DNA of 64,000 bases. Origin: Thalassobaculum sp965228445 (lineage in GTDB: Bacteria; Pseudomonadota; Alphaproteobacteria; Thalassobaculales; Thalassobaculaceae). The notes beneath the pieces are model-generated. The model was not told the origin of the DNA, searched no databases, and saw only the letters and a list, made by a program, of their open reading frames with translations. The stretch is taken from assembly GCA_965228445.1 (NCBI GenBank), contig OZ245813.1, positions 2,542,001 to 2,606,000 on the forward strand, written 5' to 3'. Positions 46,939 to 54,523 of this stretch are shown piece by piece. The position numbers and the translations under genes were made by a program. The first letter of the stretch is position 1, and each line of letters starts with the position of its first letter.

Positions 46939-47721
46939 ATGGGAATGACCGATCCAGACGCCAAGTCTTCCGCCCCCGGTTCATCGGCGCCGACACCCGC
47001 GCAGTCGATCCGTGGCCTGCTGCGCTCCTGCGACCGGGCGGTGCTGGCGACGCTGCAGCGCGCCGGGTCGGACGGGCCGGCCGGCTGGCCCTACGGCTCG
47101 CTGGTGATGATGGCGGTCGACCAGGACGCGTCGCCGATCCTGCTGATCTCCACCCTGGCCGACCACACGCGGAACCTGCTCGCCGATCCCCGCGCCAGCC
47201 TGCTGGTCGACGGCACCGCCGGCCTGGACGAGCCGCTGACCGGCGCGCGGGCGACGGTGATGGGCCGGCTGGAGAAGACCGACGCCCCGCGCCACCGCGC
47301 GCGCTACCTGGCGCGCCACCCATCGGCCGGGATGTATGCCGGGTTCGGCGATTTCGCGGTCTGGCGGATGCGGGTCGAGCGCGCCCATATCGTCGCCGGC
47401 TTCGGCCGCATCCACTGGATCGACGGCGGGGAGATCGTCGGCGATGCCCCCGCCGCACTGGCCGAGCGCGAGACCGACGTGGTCGGCCATATGAACCAGG
47501 ACCATGCCGACGCCATCGCCCTCTACGCCCGGGTCCTGCTCGGGCTCGACGGCGAGGGCTGGGAAATGACCGGGGTGGATGCGGAAGGCGTTGACCTGCG
47601 GCTCGGCGGCCGCACCGCCCGTCTGGCCTTCGACGCGCCGATCGCCGATGCCGAGGGGGCTCGGGTGGAACTGGTCAGATTGGTTAAGAGAGCCCGCTCT
47701 CTGGCGGCCGGCGAGTCCTGA
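46939..47721 (+). CDS. HugZ-like pyridoxamine 5'-phosphate oxidase-fold protein
   Basis: A 260-residue protein. The N-terminal FMN-binding split barrel (LLRSCDRAVLATLQ, GWPYGSLVMMAVD, LISTLADHTRNLLADPRASLLVDGT) is followed by a C-terminal DUF2470 domain beginning VVGHMNQDHADAIALYA. This order is that of HugZ-type heme-utilisation proteins, some of which degrade heme. The upstream-most start is GTG at 46930; ATG at 46939 or 46945 is equally possible and none has a clear ribosome site. It is divergent from the response regulator gene. Heme degradation is inferred from domain order only. Confidence 0.82.
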   Translation: MGMTDPDAKSSAPGSSAPTPAQSIRGLLRSCDRAVLATLQRAGSDGPAGWPYGSLVMMAVDQDASPILLISTLADHTRNLLADPRASLLVDGTAGLDEPLTGARATVMGRLEKTDAPRHRARYLARHPSAGMYAGFGDFAVWRMRVERAHIVAGFGRIHWIDGGEIVGDAPAALAERETDVVGHMNQDHADAIALYARVLLGLDGEGWEMTGVDAEGVDLRLGGRTARLAFDAPIADAEGARVELVRLVKRARSLAAGES

Positions 47722-47744
47722 AAACGACGGAATTCCGCGATTTC

Positions 47745-47773
47745 TTGAATCGGACAGCGTTAAGGACTATATT
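47745..47773 (+). promoter_or_regulatory. Near-consensus sigma70 promoter for the 86-residue gene
   Basis: TTGAAT (47745-47750) and TATATT (47768-47773) are 17 nt apart, one of the best promoters in the window. Transcription would begin about 10 nt before the GGAG ribosome site, giving a very short leader. Confidence 0.75.
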
Positions 47774-47791
47774 CGGTGGCGGAGACAGAAA

Positions 47792-48052
47792 ATGCTTCAG
47801 CCGATTCTGACATCGACGCCGACCAACGCGCTGCCCAATGCGGGGCTGGTGGTTCCGCGTCCCGTGCAGCAGGAGCAGTCCTCCAGTTCCACCCGCAACC
47901 TGACCTCCAATCCGGTCCGCCAGAACTCGGAAGCCGATGAAGTCGGCGCCGACAGCGAGCAGGACCGCGAGCAGCGGGTGAACGGCAACCGCGCCGCCTT
48001 CGCCTTCAGCCGAGGCAGCGGCCGGGGCGAGACCGTCGACATCTTCGTCTGA
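47792..48052 (+). CDS. Small disordered protein of unknown function
   Basis: An 86-residue protein beginning MLQPILTSTPTNALPNAGLV. It is rich in Ser, Asn, Gln, Asp, Glu and Arg, with no membrane segment or recognised domain, and ends GETVDIFV. It is probably disordered apart from its termini. The ATG has GGAG 7 nt upstream, a near-consensus sigma70 promoter just before it and an intrinsic terminator 38 nt after it. It is therefore a well-defined monocistronic gene, likely highly expressed. Function unknown. Confidence 0.72.
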   Translation: MLQPILTSTPTNALPNAGLVVPRPVQQEQSSSSTRNLTSNPVRQNSEADEVGADSEQDREQRVNGNRAAFAFSRGSGRGETVDIFV

Positions 48053-48090
48053 GCGCAGAGACGACAAGCGCAGCCTACGCGCAGACCATC

Positions 48091-48113
48091 GGGCGGCTTC
48101 AGGCCGCCCTTTT
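48091..48113 (+). terminator. Intrinsic terminator of the 86-residue gene
   Basis: A GGGCGGC/GCCGCCC 7 bp stem with a 5 nt loop is followed directly by TTTTC, 38 nt after the stop codon. Confidence 0.82.
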
Positions 48114-48203
48114 CATGCCTGCGCCGTCGGGGAGCGGTCGAATCGTCCGGGCGAGATGCCGGGCGCAGTTGCGGGCGGCGCCGCGCCCGGCCACACTCTG
48201 CGG

Positions 48204-48743
48204 ATGGCAGACACCTCCCCTCCCGGTCTTCAGGGCCCCGTCACCCGCCGCGTGCCCCAGGGCGACAACCGCGAGCGGCTGGTCTGCGACGATTGCGGCT
48301 TCATCAACTACATCAACCCGAAGATCGTCGTCGGCTCGGTGGTCACCCTGGGCGACAGGTTCCTGCTGTGCCGCCGGGCGATCGACCCGCGCGACGGCTA
48401 CTGGACGATCCCGGCCGGCTTCATGGAGGAGCGCGAGACCACCGTGGAGGGCGCGATGCGCGAGGCCTGGGAAGAGGCCTATGCGAAGATCGAGATCGAC
48501 GCCCTGCTCGGCATCTACAACATCCCGCGCATCAGCCAGGTGCAGATGATCTACCGCGCCCGGCTGACCGACCCGGACGTGAAGGCGGGGGAGGAGACGC
48601 GGGAGGTCGGGCTGTTCACCTGGGACGAGATCCCGTGGGACGACCTCGCCTTCCCCAGCGTGCACTGGGCCCTCGACCACTGGCGCCGCACCCGCGACCA
48701 GACCGATTTCGCCGCCTTCCCGGAGCCGGTGCAGGGGCTGTAG
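48204..48743 (+). CDS. NUDIX hydrolase with partial zinc ribbon
   Basis: A 179-residue protein. A short N-terminal CxxC segment (LVCDDCGFINYINPK) resembles the zinc-ribbon hinge of NudC-like enzymes, but only one Cys pair is visible. The Nudix box is complete from about residue 72: GFMEERETTVEGAMREAWEE fits Gx5Ex7REx2EE. The ATG at 48204 is chosen because family sequence begins after it. It hydrolyses a nucleoside diphosphate linked to another group; the substrate is unknown. GC-rich REP-like repeats follow it. Confidence 0.85.
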   Translation: MADTSPPGLQGPVTRRVPQGDNRERLVCDDCGFINYINPKIVVGSVVTLGDRFLLCRRAIDPRDGYWTIPAGFMEERETTVEGAMREAWEEAYAKIEIDALLGIYNIPRISQVQMIYRARLTDPDVKAGEETREVGLFTWDEIPWDDLAFPSVHWALDHWRRTRDQTDFAAFPEPVQGL

Positions 48744-48775
48744 GGGTTCTGGCTCCGCCCACTCCATTTCCCGTC

Positions 48776-48849
48776 ATCCTGATGCACATCAGGATCCTGC
48801 CGCCGGCCCTTCCGCAGCGCCGGTGCTTGGTCCTGACTTTCGTCAGGAC
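48776..48849. repeat. Inverted pair of REP-like palindromes
   Basis: ATCCTGAT-GCAC-ATCAGGAT (48776-48795) and GTCCTGAC-TTTC-GTCAGGAC (48830-48849) lie in inverted orientation between the convergent NUDIX and moeB-like genes. They are flanked by CCCGTCAT on the left and GACGACGGG on the right. Confidence 0.72.
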
Positions 48850-48887
48850 GACGGGGATGGGTTTGGGAGTGGCACGACGCGATCAAC

Positions 48888-49640
48888 TCACCCGCAGGTC
48901 GGGCAGCCCGGACGCTTCTTGTATCGGATCTCCTGCACCGACATGTCGAGCGCATCCCACAGCATCAGCCGGCCGCGCATCGGCTCGCCGAGCCCGAGCA
49001 GCAGCTTCAGGGTCTCGGTCGCCTGCAGGGTGCCGATCACCCCGGCAACCGCGCCCAGGATCCCCGCCTCCTCGCAGCGCGGGGTCAGTTCCGGATCCGG
49101 CGTCTCCGGGAACAGGCAGCGGTAGCAGGGCGCGTCGGCCTCCGGCATCACCGTGGTGAGCTGGCCCTCGAACCGGGACAGGGCGCCCGCCACCAGCGGC
49201 ACGCCGGCCGCCCGGCAGGCATCGTTCAGGGCATAGCGCGTGGCGAAATTGTCGGAGCCGTCGACCACCGCGTCGGCGCCGGCGACGATCCGCGCGGCAT
49301 TCTCCGGCGTCAGCCGCTCGGCGATCTTCTCCACCGCGATCCCGGGGTTCACGCGCTCCAGGGTCTCCGCCGCCGAGTCGACCTTGGGACGGCCGACCGC
49401 GTCGGTCATGTGCACCACCTGGCGCTGCAGGTTGGTCAGGTCGACCGCGTCGTCGTCCACCAGCACCAGGGTGCCGACCCCGGCGGCCGCCAGATACAGC
49501 GACACCGGCGCCCCCAGACCGCCGGCGCCGATCACCACGACCCGGGCGTCCAGCAGCCGTGCCTGCCCCTCCTCCCCGACCTCGTCGAGGATCAGGTGGC
49601 GGGCGTATCGGTGGAACTCGGCTTCGCTCAGCTCGCGCAT
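48888..49640 (-). CDS. moeB: HesA/MoeB/ThiF-family sulfur-carrier adenylyltransferase
   Basis: A 250-residue E1-like enzyme. The ATP-binding GAGGLGAPVSLYLAAAGVG is at about 38-56, followed by DDDAVDLTNLQRQ. Zinc ligands are CxxC in CYRC and CPTC, and a Cys in TPRCEEAGILG matches the adenylyltransferase Cys. It activates the C-terminal Gly of MoaD or ThiS with ATP for molybdopterin or thiamine synthesis. No C-terminal rhodanese domain is present. No moa or thi gene is nearby, so MoeB versus ThiF cannot be decided. The ATG at 49640 (MRELSEAEFHRYARHLIL) fits the family start. Confidence 0.83.
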   Translation of the reverse strand: MRELSEAEFHRYARHLILDEVGEEGQARLLDARVVVIGAGGLGAPVSLYLAAAGVGTLVLVDDDAVDLTNLQRQVVHMTDAVGRPKVDSAAETLERVNPGIAVEKIAERLTPENAARIVAGADAVVDGSDNFATRYALNDACRAAGVPLVAGALSRFEGQLTTVMPEADAPCYRCLFPETPDPELTPRCEEAGILGAVAGVIGTLQATETLKLLLGLGEPMRGRLMLWDALDMSVQEIRYKKRPGCPTCG

Positions 49641-49837
49641 GGGAAATATGTAGCCCACCGCCTCCGCCCGCGCCACACTCACGGCCTGCCCAAGGCCCGC
49701 AGAGGAATAACCCTTCGTTTCCCGGCGTCTTTACTGCGAGCCGACCCGCGCCGCCGTCGCCCACCCTCCATCAGGGCCGCCAGCCCCCTTGTCCATGACC
49801 GGCCGGCGCGCTTTGATCGTCAAAAAAGGGAGGATCC

Positions 49838-51472
49838 ATGCTCGAGCCCGCCGCCAGCTACCAGGAGGCGCGTGCCCGCTTCCGATGGCGGGTGCCGGAG
49901 CGCTACAACATCGGCGTGGATATCTGCGACCGCCATGCCGAGGCGGGCGCGGGCACGGCGCTGATCCATGTCCATGCCGACGGCAAGGTCCGCGAGGTCT
50001 CCTTCACCGAGCTCAAGCGGGCGTCGAACCGGCTGGCCAACGTGCTGACCGGCGCCGGGCTGGTCCGCGGCGACCGGGTGGCGATCCTGCTGCCGCAGCG
50101 GCCGGAGACCGCCATCGCCCATATCGCCGCCCACAAGGCCGGCATGATCTCGGTGCCGCTGTTCACCCTGTTCGGCGAAGACGCGCTGCAGTACCGCCTG
50201 TCGGACAGCGGCGCGGCCGCCCTGATCACCGATCGGGACAGCCTGCCGAAGATCCTGGCGATCCGCGACCGGCTGCCGAACCTGAAACTCGTGCTGGTGG
50301 CCGACGAGAGCCGCGACGGCGTCGACTGGGAGGCCTTCGCCCCGGCGTTGGCCGCCGCGTCGGACCGCTTCGCGCCGGTCGACACGCTCGCCGACGATCC
50401 GGCGATCATCATCTACACCTCGGGCACCACCGGCCCGCCCAAGGGCGCGCTGCACGCCCACCGGGTGCTGCTGGGCCACCTGCCCGGCGTGGAGTTCCCG
50501 CAGGAGTTCTTCCCCAAGCCGGGCGACCGGTTCTGGACGCCGGCCGACTGGGCCTGGATCGGCGGGCTGATCGACGTGCTGCTGCCTTCGCTGCACCATG
50601 GCATCCCGGTGGTCGCCCACCGCTTCGCCAAGTTCGAGCCGGAGGCCGCCTTCGACTTCATCGCCCGGCACGGGGTGCGCAACGCCTTCCTGCCGCCGAC
50701 CGCGCTGAAGATGATGCGTCAGGTGCCGAACGCCCGATGCCCGACCATGCGCTCCATCGGCTCCGGCGGCGAGAGCCTGGGGGCCGAACTGCTGGACTGG
50801 GGCCGGCGCACCTTCGGCTTCACCATCAACGAATTCTACGGCCAGACCGAGTGCAACCTGGTGGTCGGCAACTGCGCCTCGATCATGGAGGTCCGCCCCG
50901 GGTCCATGGGCAAGCCGATCCCGGGCCACGAGGTCGCGGTGATCGACGGCGACGGCGACTTCCTGCCCCCCGGCGAGACCGGCGCCATCGCCGTGCGCCG
51001 CGGCGATCCGGTGATGTTCCTGAAATACTGGAACAAGCCGCAGGCGACGGCCGAGAAATACGTGGGCGACTGGATGCTGACCGGGGATCTCGGCCGGGTC
51101 GACGAGGACGGCTACCTGCACTACGTCGGCCGCGACGACGACGTCATCACCTCGGCCGGCTACCGCATCGGACCGGGCGAGATCGAGGACTGCCTGATGA
51201 CCCACCCGGCGGTGGCCCTGGCCGCCGCCATCGGCGTGCCCGACCCGCTGCGCACCCAGGCGGTGAAGGCCTGCATCGTGCTGGCCGAGGGCCATGCGGC
51301 GAGCGACGAGCTGAAGCGCGCGATCCAGGCCCATGTGAAGACCCGGCTCGCCGCCCACGAATACCCGCGGATCGTCGAGTTCGTCGACGCCCTGCCCATG
51401 ACAACAACCGGCAAGATCATGCGGCGCGTGCTGCGCGATCGTCATGCCGACAATGAGGGAGACCGGCCGTGA
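49838..51472 (+). CDS. AMP-dependent acyl-CoA synthetase
   Basis: A 544-residue acetyl-CoA-synthetase-like enzyme. The AMP signature IIYTSGTTGPPKGALHAH lies near residue 190, FWTPADWAWIGGLIDVLLPSL and NEFYGQTECN are in the core, and the A8 motif DEDGYLHYVGRDDDVITSAGYRIGPGEIE precedes the C-terminal catalytic Lys region TTTGKIMRRVLR. It is typical of medium-chain or uncharacterised acyl-CoA synthetases. GGGAGG lies just before the ATG. The next gene overlaps by 4 nt (GTGA), so at least three genes (49838-52916) form a unit. The substrate is unknown. Confidence 0.87.
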   Translation: MLEPAASYQEARARFRWRVPERYNIGVDICDRHAEAGAGTALIHVHADGKVREVSFTELKRASNRLANVLTGAGLVRGDRVAILLPQRPETAIAHIAAHKAGMISVPLFTLFGEDALQYRLSDSGAAALITDRDSLPKILAIRDRLPNLKLVLVADESRDGVDWEAFAPALAAASDRFAPVDTLADDPAIIIYTSGTTGPPKGALHAHRVLLGHLPGVEFPQEFFPKPGDRFWTPADWAWIGGLIDVLLPSLHHGIPVVAHRFAKFEPEAAFDFIARHGVRNAFLPPTALKMMRQVPNARCPTMRSIGSGGESLGAELLDWGRRTFGFTINEFYGQTECNLVVGNCASIMEVRPGSMGKPIPGHEVAVIDGDGDFLPPGETGAIAVRRGDPVMFLKYWNKPQATAEKYVGDWMLTGDLGRVDEDGYLHYVGRDDDVITSAGYRIGPGEIEDCLMTHPAVALAAAIGVPDPLRTQAVKACIVLAEGHAASDELKRAIQAHVKTRLAAHEYPRIVEFVDALPMTTTGKIMRRVLRDRHADNEGDRP

Positions 51473-52062
51473 GCCTGCATATCGATTACTACATCTCCAC
51501 CTCCAGCCCGTGGAGCTATCTCGGCTCCGGCCGCTTCCTGGAGATCGTCAAGCAGACCGGCGCCACCGTCGGCGTCCATGCGGTCGATTTCGGCGCGGTC
51601 TTCGCCGTCTCCGGCGGCCTGCCCCTGCCGAAACGGGCGCCGCAGCGCCAGGCCTACCGCTGGATGGAGATGAAGCGCTGGCGCGACAATCTCGGCATCC
51701 CGCTGGTGCTGGAGCCCGACGCCTTCCCGATCACCACGCCGATCTCCTCGCTCGCCATCATCGCCGCGCGGGAGAGCGGAGCCGACGCGCTGGCGCTCAG
51801 CGACGCGCTGCTGACCGCCCTGTGGCGCGACAACCGGGACACCGGCGACACCGAGGTGGTGAAGGCCGTCGCCGACGAGACCGGGCTGGACGGGGCCGCC
51901 ATCGTGGAGGCCGCGCCGGGCTACAACGACCAGCTCACCGCCGATACCCAGAAGGCGATCGATTCGGGCGTGTTCGGCGCCCCCAGCTACGTCCTGCCGG
52001 ACGGGGAGATCTTCTGGGGCCAGGATCGCATCGACCTGCTGCGCTGGCGGCTGGGACTCTGA
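51469..52062 (+). CDS. Kappa-class GST / 2-hydroxychromene-2-carboxylate isomerase-like protein
   Basis: A 197-residue DsbA-fold protein without a CxxC. It starts IDYYISTSSPWSYLGSGRF, with the Ser-Pro-Trp-Ser that replaces the redox motif in HCCA isomerases. GVFGAPSYVLPDGEIFWGQDR near the end is the conserved cis-Pro and C-terminal element. Family members use glutathione to isomerise aromatic ring-cleavage products. It starts at GTG overlapping the acyl-CoA synthetase stop, which suggests a joint catabolic role, possibly in aromatic-acid breakdown. Substrate is inferred only. Confidence 0.82.
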   Translation: MSLHIDYYISTSSPWSYLGSGRFLEIVKQTGATVGVHAVDFGAVFAVSGGLPLPKRAPQRQAYRWMEMKRWRDNLGIPLVLEPDAFPITTPISSLAIIAARESGADALALSDALLTALWRDNRDTGDTEVVKAVADETGLDGAAIVEAAPGYNDQLTADTQKAIDSGVFGAPSYVLPDGEIFWGQDRIDLLRWRLGL

Positions 52063-52067
52063 CGCCC

Positions 52068-52916
52068 ATGCCGGCCAGCCCCACCCTCGCCCTCATCACC
52101 GACGAAGTGAGCCAGGATCTCGACGAGGTCCTGGCCTTCGCGGCCGCGCACGACGTCACCCAGGTCGACATCCGTGCCGTGGACGACCGCAACGTCATCC
52201 TGTTCGACAATGACGAGCTGGGGACGCTGGCGGCGCGGCTGGCGGAGGCGGGGCTGACGGTGGGCTGCTACTGCTCGCCCCTGCTGAAATGGACGAAGCC
52301 GGGCATGCCGGTGCCGGAGGGGACCAACTTCCACGGTTTCGACCCGGACGCCATGAGCCATGAATCGGCCATGGTCCATGCCTTCGAGGTGGCGAACGTG
52401 CTGGGTGCGAGGCAGATCCGGATCTTCTCCTACCTCGCCTATCCCGGCTTCACGCCGGCCGATCTGGACGACGACCTGGAGATCCTGCTCGACCTGGCGG
52501 AGGCCCATGGGGTCGATCTGGTGCTGGAGAACGAACATGTCTGCAACGTCGCCACCCTCGCCGGCATCATCGCGGTGGCCGAGCACCATCCGCACCCGCG
52601 GCTGAAGGCGGCCATCGACCTCGCCAACCAGGTCTCCGCCGGCCATCCGCCGCCGAGCGAGAGCGAGATCGTCCACGCCGCCCGCCTGGGCGGCACCGTG
52701 CATGTGAAGGATCTCGGCCCGGACAAGGTCTATGTGCCGGTCGGCCAGGGCGTGATCGACCATCGCGGCAGCTTGGCCACGATCCTCAACGCGGCCCCCG
52801 GCGGCGACCTGCCGATCGTGATCGAGACCCACATGCCCCACGACGGCCCGGCGGCGACCGCGGCGTCGCTGGCGGCCCTGCGGGCGATGCTCGCGGAGAT
52901 CCGCGACGCGGCCTGA
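52068..52916 (+). CDS. Sugar phosphate isomerase/epimerase-like TIM barrel
   Basis: A 282-residue xylose-isomerase-like TIM barrel. It shows LALITDEVSQDLDEVLAFAAAHDVTQVDIRAV at strand 1, RIFSYL and LVLENEHVCN in the middle, AIDLANQVSAG and VHVKDLG later, and IVIETHM near the end. The Glu, His and Asp positions fit the divalent-metal site of the AP-endonuclease-2 superfamily. It starts 5 nt after the isomerase-like gene, so it is probably cotranscribed with it. Exact reaction is not evident. Confidence 0.8.
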   Translation: MPASPTLALITDEVSQDLDEVLAFAAAHDVTQVDIRAVDDRNVILFDNDELGTLAARLAEAGLTVGCYCSPLLKWTKPGMPVPEGTNFHGFDPDAMSHESAMVHAFEVANVLGARQIRIFSYLAYPGFTPADLDDDLEILLDLAEAHGVDLVLENEHVCNVATLAGIIAVAEHHPHPRLKAAIDLANQVSAGHPPPSESEIVHAARLGGTVHVKDLGPDKVYVPVGQGVIDHRGSLATILNAAPGGDLPIVIETHMPHDGPAATAASLAALRAMLAEIRDAA

Positions 52917-52996
52917 GGGCTCGGGAGACTTGATCCGGGAACCGGGACGCGGTTGAGTCGTCCCCGGTAGGGGCCCGCCACGTTCGGAGAACGACC

Positions 52997-53407
52997 ATGA
53001 CGACCACCGCGTCCACCCTCATCCGCGCCGCCTCGGTCCTGCTGCTCTGCGGCGGCGTCCTGGCGGCCTGCGGCTCCGACCGCGAGGAGCTGGCCAAGCT
53101 CGCCCCCTACGGCGCCGAACCGCGCGAGAGCTGCGGCGAGACCTCGCGCGGCGTGTCGCTGGAGGATCTGGACGGCGATGTGGAGGACTGGAGCATCGAG
53201 GAGGCCCGCGAAGAGCTCGGCCCGCCGCAGCTTCTCAGCGTCGACGGCGCGATCCGCCGGGCCGGCTGGTACGACGTGGTTCTGGGCCAGAGGAACTGCG
53301 GCACCCTGCTGGAGATCCTGGAGCGCGGCGACCAGCGCATCGTCACCGTGCGCGACCTGAAGTCCCACGAGATCTGGGGCGTGCTCGACGGCAAGTTCCC
53401 GCAATAG
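52997..53407 (+). CDS. Small lipoprotein of unknown function
   Basis: A 136-residue protein with a lipoprotein signal peptide: ASVLLLCGGVLAACGSD, the lipobox LAAC placing the modified Cys at about residue 27. The mature part is acidic with two further Cys (RESCGETS, GQRNCGTL) and no recognised domain. It is followed after 35 nt by a REP-like palindrome. It is the last chromosomal gene before the inserted element. Confidence 0.75.
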   Translation: MTTTASTLIRAASVLLLCGGVLAACGSDREELAKLAPYGAEPRESCGETSRGVSLEDLDGDVEDWSIEEAREELGPPQLLSVDGAIRRAGWYDVVLGQRNCGTLLEILERGDQRIVTVRDLKSHEIWGVLDGKFPQ

Positions 53408-53442
53408 GGGGCGGCCAGCCCCCCCACCGCCCACTCCCGTCG

Positions 53443-53460
53443 TCCTGATGACAATCAGGA
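53443..53460. repeat. REP-like palindrome left of the element
   Basis: TCCTGAT-GACA-ATCAGGA within CCCGTCGTCCTGAT. Its inverted partner is now at 57725-57744, on the other side of the inserted element. Confidence 0.65.
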
Positions 53461-53509
53461 TCAAGCCGCCGACGTCGGTCAAAGGGCTGAGCGCTCGGTC
53501 AAGCGTGGG

Positions 53510-53517
53510 AAACTCGG
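53510..53517. repeat. Left 8 bp target-site duplication (AAACTCGG)
   Basis: AAACTCGG directly abuts the left terminal inverted repeat. The identical octamer abuts the right end at 57718-57725. Confidence 0.9.
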
Positions 53518-53538
53518 GGTGGTGTCTCAGTTTGAAAT
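53518..53538 (+). repeat. Left terminal inverted repeat
   Basis: 21 bp, identical to the reverse complement of 57697-57717. The match continues with 4 of 6 further bases. The first cargo stop codon lies only 8 bp inside it. Confidence 0.93.
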
Positions 53539-53546
53539 TTGGCGCA

Positions 53547-54272
53547 TTAGAGAACCGCGTTGTTGGGTGGCGGAATCTGCGGCCACCGTTCAGCGATAGA
53601 GGCGCAAGCCGCTTTCATATTGTTGAAGCGGCTTACCGCATCGGTCGGAGCCCCATGCGCCACCCCTGAAAATGCGTCGAGGGTGATACATAGCTTACCC
53701 TCCGGCTCTGCCTCTTCTTCCAAGCCAACAGCACCCAGGTATCCAAGCAAAAAGGCCGACTGCCAAAGACCAACTTCTTCTGGCAACGCTCTACCTTTCT
53801 TGTACCGCAACATACCTCCGCCTACTCTTACCTTGTTGGTGCGGGTAAGGCGGCGCAGCTTAAATTGCAGCTCGATCGTTACTCGAACGCCGTTGATGTT
53901 GAGAGCTAAGAGCTTTCCGACTGGCAGCCTATCAGCGTCTGGAAGTTCAACTTTCGAAAGAACCTTGGCAAATCTTTCAATGTAGTCTGCATTGTGATCG
54001 AAAAGATCACGCTCAAACTCACTATCGGCCAATCTACCACGCAGCGATTTCGCTTTTTCTTTAAGTTGGCCAACTTCTTTGTTTTCGTCCAACAGATAGT
54101 TAGATATACTTATTTTAGCCTCATCGTGTTGAATTACGCGGGCAATCGGCTGGTACTTGCAACCCCTAACGATGGTGCGCTTAGCCTGCTCGGAAGCCGC
54201 CATGTAATCGGCAAGATACCGAGCAGAAATTTGGGGTTCCTTAACCTCTCTGTGTGTCCTCTTATCCGACAT
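53547..54272 (-). CDS. Cargo protein of unknown function (241 aa)
   Basis: A 241-residue soluble protein beginning MSDKRTHREVKEPQISARYLADYMAASEQ. It has a helical, charged N-terminal third (RTIVRGCKYQPIARVIQHDEAKISISNYL), a probable short coiled coil (EVGQLKEKAKSLRGRLADSEFERDLF) and a more mixed C-terminal part. I recognise no domain. Its stop codon lies 8 bp from the left terminal repeat, so it fills the element edge exactly. It is divergent from the 75-residue gene, with 23 bp between the starts. AT-richer codon use marks it as foreign to the host. It may be a defence, stability or nucleic-acid-processing function, but nothing proves it. Confidence 0.78.
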   Translation of the reverse strand: MSDKRTHREVKEPQISARYLADYMAASEQAKRTIVRGCKYQPIARVIQHDEAKISISNYLLDENKEVGQLKEKAKSLRGRLADSEFERDLFDHNADYIERFAKVLSKVELPDADRLPVGKLLALNINGVRVTIELQFKLRRLTRTNKVRVGGGMLRYKKGRALPEEVGLWQSAFLLGYLGAVGLEEEAEPEGKLCITLDAFSGVAHGAPTDAVSRFNNMKAACASIAERWPQIPPPNNAVL

Positions 54273-54295
54273 CAATCTGGTCCGGGGGCGATGAC

Positions 54296-54523
54296 ATGGA
54301 AGACATCTACTTTAGCGTGAACCTTCAAGATGGTCACACGTTATGTCTGGCGCCGCTGACTGATCGGCGGATTGCTATGTCAGGACAAGAGATCCCGGAT
54401 ACCGGCGGATACTTCCTTTATGAGCAGAAGGGGCGCGGAGAACACGCCGACATAGAGGTTATCGCCCACATCCTTTCGGAAGACGCTGTTATGCGGATCA
54501 AGCACGCCTTCAACATGGACTAG
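54296..54523 (+). CDS. Small cargo protein of unknown function (75 aa)
   Basis: A 75-residue acidic protein (MEDIYFSVNLQDGHTLCLAPLTDRR... ending RIKHAFNMD). The predicted mix of short strands and one C-terminal helix is compatible with a compact domain. GGGGGCGATGAC precedes the ATG. It is the only plus-strand gene in the element; its stop overlaps that of the convergent transposase gene. Being divergent from the 241-residue gene suggests a shared promoter region and possibly a functional pair. No family recognised. Confidence 0.6.
   Translation: MEDIYFSVNLQDGHTLCLAPLTDRRIAMSGQEIPDTGGYFLYEQKGRGEHADIEVIAHILSEDAVMRIKHAFNMD

Noticed and set aside
53448..53669. 73-codon plus-strand frame spanning the left edge of the element
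   Set aside because: It crosses the insertion junction and is antisense to the 241-residue cargo gene; no coding signal.
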